From Gemmataceae bacterium (lineage in GTDB: Bacteria > Planctomycetota > Planctomycetia > Gemmatales > Gemmataceae): 5,148 bases of DNA. Below are positions 1 to 5,112 of the stretch, one piece after another. The notes beneath the pieces are model-generated. The model saw only the letters and a list, made by a program, of their open reading frames with translations. It was not told where the DNA came from and ran no database searches. The stretch spans positions 1 through 5,148 of the forward strand of contig JANWVS010000200.1 of the NCBI GenBank assembly GCA_025056835.1, given 5' to 3'. The number at the start of each line of letters is the position of its first letter. Position 1 is the first letter of the stretch. The position numbers and the translations under genes were made by a program.

Positions 1-191
1 GCGGCGCCAAGGTCTGGCACGGCGACGCCGAGGTCGGACAGGTCACGTCGTCGGTCGTTTCGCCGCGCTTGGGAGAGGCGATCGCCCTGGCTTACTTGCG
101 CCGCGGCCATCACGAACCGGGCACAAGTCTCACGACAGGCCCTGCGCCGGCGGGCCGGGCCGCGGTCGCTTGCGCCTTGCCGTTTTCGTGA
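1..191 (+). CDS. C-terminal fragment of a GcvT/YgfZ-family folate-binding protein (aminomethyltransferase-like)
   Basis: The gene is cut by the left edge; the first whole codon is at base 3 and the stop is TGA at 189-191, leaving 62 residues. Visible motifs are VGQVTSS (11-17), SPRLGEAIALAYLRR (20-34), PGTSL (40-44) and a final strand ending in ALPF (58-61). This order matches the C-terminal beta-barrel domain shared by the glycine-cleavage T protein, the YgfZ iron-sulfur-related folate proteins and similar enzymes, which usually end in an 'LPF'-like strand. Family members bind tetrahydrofolate in the cytoplasm. Which subfamily it is cannot be decided, because the folate-binding and catalytic part lies outside the window. 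Its last 82 bases overlap the 3' end of the CPBP gene on the other strand. The stretch is too short to appear as a standard ORF, but the motif match makes it a real gene end. Confidence 0.8.
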   Translation, partial: GAKVWHGDAEVGQVTSSVVSPRLGEAIALAYLRRGHHEPGTSLTTGPAPAGRAAVACALPFS

Positions 192-1414
192 CCCGCCAGG
201 GTGCTCGTCAGCAGGACGATGAACGCGACGGCGTTGAACAGCGCGTGGAAGACGATGCCGGCAAGCAGGTTCTGTGTCCGCAGTTGCAGCCAGCCCACCA
301 GGAGACCGAATAGCACCAGCGGCACCGGCGCCGGCCAAGCGCCATGAGCCAAGGCAAATAACAAGGCCGAACCGACCACCGCCAGACGAGCGTTGCCGCG
401 TTTGAACGCTTCCCAGCGCGGACCGCGCGGCACGATCACCGGCGCATTGCCCTCCAGCGCCGCCGGCAGCACGTCCTCGGCCGTGCGCGGCCCGGTCGGT
501 TCCTGGGTAAAGTAGCGCATTCCCTGCTCGAAGACGGGCTGCCAAAGCCGCGCCGCGCAAAGCAGGTACAGCCCCACGCACACCGCCGCGAAGATCAGGG
601 CCGCCCAAAGTACCGGTTCCTCCTCCGGCAGGTCGAGGGCCGCGATGGCTTCTTCGTCGTGGGGATCGATTTCCGCGGCGTCGATCCAGGCGGCGCGTTC
701 CTGGCGCACTTCGTGGAGTTTGACATACGACTGCAATGTCGGCAGACTGCCGAATGTCAGCGCGAAGACGCCGACGACCAAGTGCCCCAGCGGTGAGGCC
801 CGGCGCAGCCAACCCTGGATGATGCCGCGGCAGAGCCACTCTTCCAGCAACGGGGCCGCCGCCACGGCATTGGCCCCCACGAGAAGCCACTCCCAGGACC
901 GCAGATCCTCTTGGGCGATCAACTCCAACGGATGAGGCACGTGCGGCGTCACCAACAGCACCAACGTATAGACGATCAGGATGACCGGCGTCGCCAACGC
1001 GAAGGCCGCCAGCCCCAGCCGCACGTTTTCGCGCCAGCGGACCATCGACAGGCCCAGATGGGCGGCGCGCGTGCCGCTGATCCAGTACAACAACGGGAAA
1101 CAGAGCGCCGGCAAGAAGAGGGCGATGATCGGTTGGGCGGCGTTGAGTTGCCGCTCCGCCGTTACATGGGCGCCGAAGAGCCAAAAAAAGAAGCCGGTGC
1201 GGTCGAGGAAGTGGACGACCACCGCCGGCACGACATAGAGGTAGAGAAAGGCACACAACAGCACTTCGCGGCCCGACCAGTTGCCGCGGCGGAGGCGCGG
1301 CAGCGGCAGCCAGCGGCCGCAAAACGGTCGCAGCAGCACGATGCCCACCGCTGCCGGCACGGCGAGGGCGAGGTAAACCAGGAAGTTCAGCAGCAGTTCG
1401 GCCCCGAGGTCCAA
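110..1414 (-). CDS. CPBP-family intramembrane protease (CAAX protease / Abi-like), TTG start
   Basis: The product is 434 residues, a polytopic inner-membrane protein of the CPBP (type II CAAX prenyl endopeptidase, glutamic intramembrane protease) family. All three family motifs are seen: EEWLCR (191-196, catalytic Glu pair and Arg), FALAH (353-357, motif 2 His) and HALFN (390-394, motif 3 His/Asn). Hydrophobic segments lie near 6-28, 50-70, 94-112, 134-157, 176-190, 208-224, 268-290, 345-357, 362-377 and 384-404. The open frame continues upstream to base 1744, but that part is antisense to conserved trpC. I therefore chose TTG at 1414, preceded by AAAAGGA at 8 bases, which places a transmembrane helix right at the N-terminus. 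Between motifs 1 and 2 there is an insertion of well over 100 residues with an acidic patch (250-266) and an extra helix; typical members have a much shorter gap. The C-terminal tail (about 409-434) is low-complexity and antisense to the GcvT-like gene. The substrate is unknown; bacterial members act in protein processing or bacteriocin self-immunity, and nothing nearby points to one. Confidence 0.88.
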   Translation of the reverse strand: MDLGAELLLNFLVYLALAVPAAVGIVLLRPFCGRWLPLPRLRRGNWSGREVLLCAFLYLYVVPAVVVHFLDRTGFFFWLFGAHVTAERQLNAAQPIIALFLPALCFPLLYWISGTRAAHLGLSMVRWRENVRLGLAAFALATPVILIVYTLVLLVTPHVPHPLELIAQEDLRSWEWLLVGANAVAAAPLLEEWLCRGIIQGWLRRASPLGHLVVGVFALTFGSLPTLQSYVKLHEVRQERAAWIDAAEIDPHDEEAIAALDLPEEEPVLWAALIFAAVCVGLYLLCAARLWQPVFEQGMRYFTQEPTGPRTAEDVLPAALEGNAPVIVPRGPRWEAFKRGNARLAVVGSALLFALAHGAWPAPVPLVLFGLLVGWLQLRTQNLLAGIVFHALFNAVAFIVLLTSTLAGHENGKAQATAARPAGAGPVVRLVPGS

Positions 1415-1422
1415 GGTGGTCG

Positions 1423-1429
1423 TCCTTTT
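1423..1429 (-). promoter_or_regulatory. Ribosome binding site that sets the TTG start of the CPBP gene
   Basis: Read on the - strand, AAAAGGA lies 8 bases before TTG at 1414. No comparable Shine-Dalgarno sequence is needed further upstream, where the frame is antisense to trpC. It therefore decides between the 434-residue start and the longer 544-residue open frame. Confidence 0.6.
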
Positions 1430-1435
1430 GACGGA

Positions 1436-1442
1436 TATGATA
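1436..1442. promoter_or_regulatory. Overlapping divergent -10 boxes between the CPBP gene and trpC
   Basis: The 36-base gap between the two divergent start codons is GC-rich except for a core of seven bases. On the + strand it reads TATGAT (1436-1441), and on the - strand TATCAT (1442-1437); each matches the sigma-70 -10 consensus at five of six positions. Predicted start points would be near 1448 (+) and 1430 (-). That leaves about 3 bases of leader for trpC, so a nearly leaderless message, and about 16 bases for the CPBP message, beginning just before its Shine-Dalgarno sequence. I see no good -35 box at 16-18 bases on either side, so this rests on the -10 boxes and the geometry alone. Confidence 0.4.
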
Positions 1443-1450
1443 GAAAGTCG

Positions 1451-2236
1451 ATGAGCACGATTCTCGACGAGATCGTCGCCGCCAAGCGCCGCGAAATCGC
1501 TGAACGACAAACGAGCGTGGACCTCGACGAGTTGCGGCGTCGGGCCGAACGGGCGCCGGCCGCGCGCAACTTTCGAGCGGCGCTGACGCGCGGTCCGGGG
1601 CTGGGCGTAATCGCCGAAGTCAAGAAGGCGTCGCCTTCGGCCGGTGTATTGCGGGCTGACTTTGATCCCGTGGCCGTCGCACGCGCCTACGAAGCGGCCG
1701 GGGCCGATTGCCTCAGCGTCTTGACCGACGGCCCCTACTTTCAAGGCGACCTCGCTTACCTAGCCACCATCCGCGCGGTGTGTCCGCTTCCGTTGTTGCG
1801 CAAGGACTTCTTGCTGGATCCCTACCAGGTGTTCGAGGCCCGCGCCGCCGGGGCCGACGCCGTGTTGCTCATTGCCGAAATCCTCGACGATGCGGCCTTG
1901 CGCGGGCTGCTGGCCTTGGCTCGTGACTTAGGGATGGAGGCCCTCGTCGAACTGCACGACCCCGCCAATCTGCCGCGGGTGCTCGAGGCCGGCGCTACCC
2001 TCGTAGGCATCAACAACCGCGATCTGCGCACCTTCCACACCAGCTTGGAACGGACGCTGCAACTGGCGCCGCGCATTCCCAGCGACCGGGTCGTGGTCAG
2101 CGAAAGCGGCATCAAGACGCGCGGGGACATGGAACAATTGCGAGCCGTCGGCGTCAAGGCGGTGCTGATCGGGGAAACATTGATGCGGGCCGACGATCCG
2201 ACGGCCGCCCTGCGCCGCTTGCGGGGCCTCGGCTAA
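1451..2236 (+). CDS. trpC: Indole-3-glycerol-phosphate synthase (EC 4.1.1.48)
   Basis: The 261-residue product is full length for the family. It closes the ring of 1-(2-carboxyphenylamino)-1-deoxyribulose 5-phosphate to indole-3-glycerol phosphate, with loss of CO2 and water, in the cytoplasmic tryptophan pathway. The (beta/alpha)8-barrel signatures appear in order: IAEVKKASPS (54-63, with E56, K58 and S61), LRKDFLLDPYQ (116-126, catalytic K118), LVELHDP (165-171, E167), VGINNRDL (185-192, N188 and R190), SESGI (217-221) and the phosphate-binding AVLIGETLM (237-245). Residue roles are assigned by alignment from memory to the Sulfolobus enzyme. ATG at 1451 gives the standard N-terminus MSTILDEIVAAKR; an ATG at 1437 is in another frame and stops at once. 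The Shine-Dalgarno sequence is weak (GAAAG), consistent with a very short leader. There is no fusion to TrpF and no other trp gene in the window. tilS follows after 46 bases on the same strand. Confidence 0.97.
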   Translation: MSTILDEIVAAKRREIAERQTSVDLDELRRRAERAPAARNFRAALTRGPGLGVIAEVKKASPSAGVLRADFDPVAVARAYEAAGADCLSVLTDGPYFQGDLAYLATIRAVCPLPLLRKDFLLDPYQVFEARAAGADAVLLIAEILDDAALRGLLALARDLGMEALVELHDPANLPRVLEAGATLVGINNRDLRTFHTSLERTLQLAPRIPSDRVVVSESGIKTRGDMEQLRAVGVKAVLIGETLMRADDPTAALRRLRGLG

Positions 2237-2270
2237 GTCCGCTCCGCCGTTCTGGGACCACTTCCCGCCG

Positions 2271-2275
2271 TGGAG
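2271..2275 (+). promoter_or_regulatory. Ribosome binding site of tilS
   Basis: TGGAG lies 7 bases upstream of the ATG at 2283. This supports that start and independent ribosome entry after the trpC stop rather than translational coupling. Confidence 0.5.
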
Positions 2276-2282
2276 CCGTGCC

Positions 2283-3299
2283 ATGGAGCCGGTCGATCTT
2301 GTCAGCCGCGTCGCCGACTTTTTGCATCGTGAAGCGTTGACGGCATCGCGTGGCGTCGTGGCCGTCTCAGGCGGTCCCGACAGCGTGGCCCTGGCGCACG
2401 CGCTGGCCGGTGTTTTGCCGGCGGACCGGATCGTCTTGGCGCACGTCAACCATCAATTGCGCGGCGCCGCCAGCGACGCCGACGAGGCCTTCGTCCAGGC
2501 ACTCCCGACGGCCTGGGGCCGACCGGATCTCGTGGTCGAGACGCACCGGCTGGATGTCGCCCGTCTGGCCGAGGCGGGCCGCTGCAACCTGGAGGATGCC
2601 GCGCGTCAGGCTCGCTACGGCTGGTTGACCGAGTTGTCAGGTCGAGTCGGCGCCGCCTGGGTCGCCACCGGCCACACGCTCGACGATCAGGCGGAAACGG
2701 TGTTGCACCATTTCCTGCGCGGCAGCGGCCTGCGCGGCTTGGCGGGCATGCGCGGCCGTCGTAAGCTGGCCCCGGCCGTGGAGCTGGTGCGTCCGCTGCT
2801 GTCGGTCCGCCGCAGCGACGTGCTGGCGTATCTGCACGCTCGCTCGCTGACGTATCGAGACGACGCTTCCAACGCCGACCCCACCTACACCCGCAACCGC
2901 CTGCGCCACGAATTGCTGCCGCGGTTGAGCCGCGACTACAACCCCCGGCTGGCCGAGACGCTCAGCCGCACGGCCCGGCAACTGGGCGAAGTGGCCGATT
3001 GGTTGGCCGAACACGCACGTCGTTTACTCAGCGAAGCGGAATTGCCGCGGGCCGGCTCAGTCATCGTCGTGCGGCGGGCGCCGCTGCAGGCGGCGGCGCC
3101 GGTGGTGGTGAGGGAGGTTTTGCGTTGGATCTGGCAGCGGGAACAGTGGCCCCAGAGAGACATGGGCTTCGCCGATTGGCAACGGGCGGCCGAACTCGTC
3201 GGTGGTGCCGACGGCGGTAACGACTTTCCCGGCGGCGTGCGCGTGCGCTGCGTGGGACAGGTGGTGCAGTTGGAGCGTTGCCCGGCCCCGCCTCCGTAG
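2283..3299 (+). CDS. tilS: tRNA(Ile)-lysidine synthetase, short form (EC 6.3.4.19)
   Basis: The 338-residue product uses ATP to attach lysine to C34 of the CAU anticodon of a tRNA-Ile, so that it reads AUA and is charged with isoleucine instead of methionine. The N-type PP-loop is seen as SGGPDS (29-34). It is followed by HVNHQLRG (54-61), ATGHTLDDQAET (128-139), the RPLL segment (170-173) and the TilS-type block SNADPTYTRNRLRH (196-209) leading into LLP (211-213). These are the family's diagnostic motifs in the right order. After residue 215 a less conserved helical region follows, ending in a strand-rich tail with FPGGVRVR (315-322). The protein is about 90 residues shorter than E. coli TilS (432) and closer to the Aquifex type (311), so the last C-terminal TilS_C domain appears absent; the frame itself is intact. 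It probably shares a transcript with trpC, 46 bases upstream, and converges on the DUF1501 gene 44 bases downstream. Confidence 0.95.
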   Translation: MEPVDLVSRVADFLHREALTASRGVVAVSGGPDSVALAHALAGVLPADRIVLAHVNHQLRGAASDADEAFVQALPTAWGRPDLVVETHRLDVARLAEAGRCNLEDAARQARYGWLTELSGRVGAAWVATGHTLDDQAETVLHHFLRGSGLRGLAGMRGRRKLAPAVELVRPLLSVRRSDVLAYLHARSLTYRDDASNADPTYTRNRLRHELLPRLSRDYNPRLAETLSRTARQLGEVADWLAEHARRLLSEAELPRAGSVIVVRRAPLQAAAPVVVREVLRWIWQREQWPQRDMGFADWQRAAELVGGADGGNDFPGGVRVRCVGQVVQLERCPAPPP

Positions 3300-3343
3300 C
3301 CGCTGAGGCTGCGGTGTTCGGTCGTCCGTATCGAGCCGAGGCC

Positions 3344-4732
3344 TCAAAACAATTCGTCGATCGGGTTACCGTACGGCAATACCGGCATAGGCCTGCCGCT
3401 GTGGTCGAGGAAGGAGGTGTGGGCATAGTCGATGCCGAGGTGGCGAAACATCGTGGCCCACAGGTCGTTGGGCGTGAGCGGGCGCTCGCTGGGATACTCC
3501 CCGCGGGAGTTGGTCGCGCCGATCACTTGGCCCGTGCGAATGCCGCCGCCGGCGACGAGTACCGACATCGCTTGCGGCCAATGATCGCGGCCCGGTCGGC
3601 CGTCGCTGTACGTCAGCCGCGGCGTGCGGCCGAATTCGCCGGTGACGATCAGCAGCGTCTGGCGGTCCAGACCGCGGTCATACAGGTCTTCCACGAGGGC
3701 GGCAATCGCCCGATCATAGTACGGGAAGCGGTACTTGCAGTCGGTGAAAATGTGGCAGTTGACCGCGTGCGAGTCCCAATTGTAGGTGACGTCCGCGGGG
3801 AAGCTGCCGCCCGGCGGCGAAGGATTTTCCAGCACCATGGTCACGAACGTGGCCCCATGCTCAACCAGCCGCCGCGCCAGCAGACAACGTTGTCCGTAGC
3901 GGTGCATGCCGTATTTCTCGCGGAGCCGCAGCGGCTCTTGCGACAAGTCAAACGCCCGGCGTGTGGCGTCGGAACTGAGCAACCCGAGAGCTTGGCGGCG
4001 ATACACGTCCATCGGTTCGCCGCCGCGGTCGGCCGCTTGGCGATGGGCCACGGTGTCGAGCCGTTGCAACAGTTCCAGGCGGTGCGGCAGCTGCGCTTCG
4101 ATTGGCCCGTTGGGGCGCAGGTTGCGTACTTCGAAATTCGGCGCGGCCGGATCGCCGGCGACCATGAACGGATGCGTCGTCGGACCCAGATAGGCGGAAC
4201 CGAAGCTGAAGACGTCGATTCCTTCGCGACCGGCGTCGGTGCCGGCGATGTAATGGGCAATCCGCCCCGGGCGTTGCGGCCGCAGGCGCGCGACCATCGA
4301 ACCGACCATGGGATGATCGTTGACGAAACCGACGGGCGACAGCGGATCGCGTCCGGTGAGGAAACGTTTGTGGCCGCCGCCGTGGTCGGAGAACGTGTGG
4401 GCGATTGAGCGAATCAGCGCGAAGCGGTCGGCAACTTGGGCGTGCCGGGGAAGATGTTCGCAAACGTCCAAGCCGCTGACGCGCGTGCGGATGGGTCGAA
4501 ACTCACCGCGATATTCCGCAGGAGCGTCGGGCTTGAGGTCGTAGGTTTCCAAGTGGGAAGGACCGCCGGGCAGCCAGATCAGGATGACCGAGGTCTCGCT
4601 GGCGGCGCCGCCGTCGGCGTGCAACTTCCAAGGTACGATGCCCGTGCCGAGACCGCCCAAGGCCAAACCGCCGATTTGCAAAAAACGACGACGCGACAGG
4701 GGACCCTCACAGCGACGAGTGGGCTTCAGCAT
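3344..4732 (-). CDS. Tat-exported DUF1501 protein (alkaline-phosphatase/sulfatase-superfamily-like)
   Basis: The product is 462 residues from ATG at 4732. It opens with a twin-arginine signal, SRRRFLQ (13-19), followed by a Gly/Leu/Ala-rich hydrophobic stretch (about 19-35), so a folded protein is probably sent across the cytoplasmic membrane. The body has the DUF1501 blocks: WLPGGPSHLETYDLKPDAP (53-71), EYRGEFRPI (73-81), HGGGHKRFLTG (118-128), NWDSHAVN (318-325), GEFGRTPRL (365-373), GRDHWP (381-386) and a C-terminal PNDLWATMFRHLGID (421-435). The Asp/His-rich motifs resemble the metal sites of the alkaline-phosphatase superfamily, but no substrate has been firmly shown for this family. In planctomycetes it is commonly encoded beside a DUF1549/DUF1553 cytochrome-type protein; none is visible here within the 416 bases upstream. 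An in-frame GTG at 4768 is a possible earlier start but has no Shine-Dalgarno sequence, whereas the chosen ATG has GGAG at 5 bases. Confidence 0.92.
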   Translation of the reverse strand: MLKPTRRCEGPLSRRRFLQIGGLALGGLGTGIVPWKLHADGGAASETSVILIWLPGGPSHLETYDLKPDAPAEYRGEFRPIRTRVSGLDVCEHLPRHAQVADRFALIRSIAHTFSDHGGGHKRFLTGRDPLSPVGFVNDHPMVGSMVARLRPQRPGRIAHYIAGTDAGREGIDVFSFGSAYLGPTTHPFMVAGDPAAPNFEVRNLRPNGPIEAQLPHRLELLQRLDTVAHRQAADRGGEPMDVYRRQALGLLSSDATRRAFDLSQEPLRLREKYGMHRYGQRCLLARRLVEHGATFVTMVLENPSPPGGSFPADVTYNWDSHAVNCHIFTDCKYRFPYYDRAIAALVEDLYDRGLDRQTLLIVTGEFGRTPRLTYSDGRPGRDHWPQAMSVLVAGGGIRTGQVIGATNSRGEYPSERPLTPNDLWATMFRHLGIDYAHTSFLDHSGRPMPVLPYGNPIDELF

Positions 4733-4737
4733 ACAAA

Positions 4738-4741
4738 CTCC
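4738..4741 (-). promoter_or_regulatory. Ribosome binding site that sets the start of the DUF1501 gene
   Basis: GGAG on the - strand lies 5 bases before ATG at 4732. It favours this start over the in-frame GTG at 4768, which has no such signal. The chosen start also puts the twin arginines at residues 14-15, a normal position for a Tat signal. Confidence 0.55.
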
Positions 4742-4820
4742 GGCGGGCCATCGGGGGAAAAGGGGCACTCAGGGGGGAATCGACGGCACGGCAGCGGCGC
4801 CGGCCGACGTGTCTTTTTTT

Positions 4821-4849
4821 ACCTTACCGGCCCGCTTCGTGGTTGTCAA
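4821..4849 (-). promoter_or_regulatory. Candidate sigma-70-type promoter of the DUF1501 gene
   Basis: On the - strand a perfect -35 box TTGACA (4849-4844) is followed, after exactly 17 bases, by TAAGGT (4826-4821). This is a weak -10 box, matching three of six consensus positions. Predicted transcription start is near 4814, giving a leader of about 80 bases before the ATG. A run of seven A lies between the -10 box and the predicted start. The -35 box and the spacing are the strong part; the poor -10 suggests a weak or activator-dependent promoter. Confidence 0.42.
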
Positions 4850-4853
4850 CCTT

Positions 4854-4888
4854 GGGCTGTTCAGCCTTCGCCGCGGCCGGGGCTGTTC
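4854..4888 (-). repeat. Tandem 9-base repeat and palindrome just upstream of the -35 box (possible operator)
   Basis: GAACAGCCC (- strand) occurs twice, at 4888-4880 and 4862-4854, with start points 26 bases apart, about two and a half helical turns. The nearer copy ends 4 bases before the TTGACA box. It also lies in a 12-base near-palindrome, GGCTG-TT-CAGCC (4855-4866). The position is where an activator or repressor would bind, but no regulator family is recognised and two copies could arise by chance. Confidence 0.35.
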
Positions 4889-4919
4889 GATGGTGCCATA
4901 AGTCCTTAATAGATCGGCC

Positions 4920-4942
4920 GCGAACCGGTCAGGCTCGTTCGC
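4920..4942. repeat. Inverted repeat GCGAAC-N11-GTTCGC
   Basis: Perfect 6-base arms at 4920-4925 and 4937-4942 are separated by 11 bases. There is no T run after it on either strand, so it does not look like an intrinsic terminator. It could be a dyad operator or a small hairpin in a leader. Confidence 0.3.
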
Positions 4943-4988
4943 AGGATGACGAGTTGCGCCACAATCGCAGGGGATTGACGGAGGGAAC

Positions 4989-5041
4989 CCCACGGTAGCC
5001 CGCGGCTCCGTCGCGGTGCTTCTCGCCCGCGGAGCGGTGGG
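4989..5041. repeat. GC-rich, hairpin-forming repeat-like element (REP-like)
   Basis: GCCCGCGG occurs twice (4998-5005 and 5025-5032). Several foldings are possible: CCGCG/CGCGG around a 7-base loop (5000-5004 with 5012-5016), or GCTCCG/CGGAGC (5005-5010 with 5030-5035) extended by CCCAC/GTGGG (4989-4993 with 5037-5041). The compact, GC-rich, two-hairpin form recalls intergenic repetitive extragenic palindromes, but only one copy is in the window, so dispersal in the genome cannot be judged. Confidence 0.35.
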
Positions 5042-5054
5042 ATACTGTGGTTTT

Positions 5055-5112
5055 CGTCTTGGCGGCAGGGCCTACGCTGACTCCGCCCTGACGCCGCAGA
5101 GCTGCCGAGACG
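5055..5112. repeat. Nested inverted repeats, possible structured RNA or DNA element
   Basis: An inner hairpin pairs GGCGGCAGGGC (5061-5071) with GCCCTGACGCC (5085-5095), 11 positions with one mismatch and a 13-base loop. A competing outer structure pairs CGTCT (5055-5059) with AGACG (5108-5112) and CGGCAG (5063-5068) with CTGCCG (5102-5107), leaving a 3-base bulge. The two share the CGGCAG arm and so exclude each other. No T run follows on either strand, so a standard intrinsic terminator is unlikely. Confidence 0.35.

Noticed and set aside
911..1450. Open frame upstream of and continuous with trpC on the + strand (180 residues)
   Set aside because: It is antisense to the CPBP membrane segments and its Gln/Arg/His-rich sequence has no motif; TrpC has its standard length from 1451.
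1415..1744. N-terminal extension of the CPBP frame on the - strand (110 extra residues)
   Set aside because: It is antisense to the conserved 5' part of trpC, is Arg/Gly-rich without membrane segments, and a TTG with a good ribosome binding site lies at 1414 just before the first helix.
3304..3346. Inverted repeat TGAGGC (3304-3309) / GCCTCA (3341-3346) between the convergent tilS and DUF1501 stops, considered as a bidirectional terminator
   Set aside because: The loop is 31 bases, inner pairing is poor, no T run follows on either strand, and one arm covers the DUF1501 stop codon. Termination must happen near here but I cannot support this stem.
3278..4408. 376-residue open frame on the + strand opposite the DUF1501 gene
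   Set aside because: A GC-rich antisense shadow: Ala/Arg/Val-rich, no family motif, while the - strand frame carries every DUF1501 block.
4795..4820. GC-rich palindrome CGGCGCCG followed by a T run (4814-4820) on the + strand, considered as an intrinsic terminator
   Set aside because: The palindrome (4795-4802) has no loop, is 11 bases away from the T run, and no + strand gene ends upstream of it; the T run is better explained as the A run at the start of the DUF1501 transcript.
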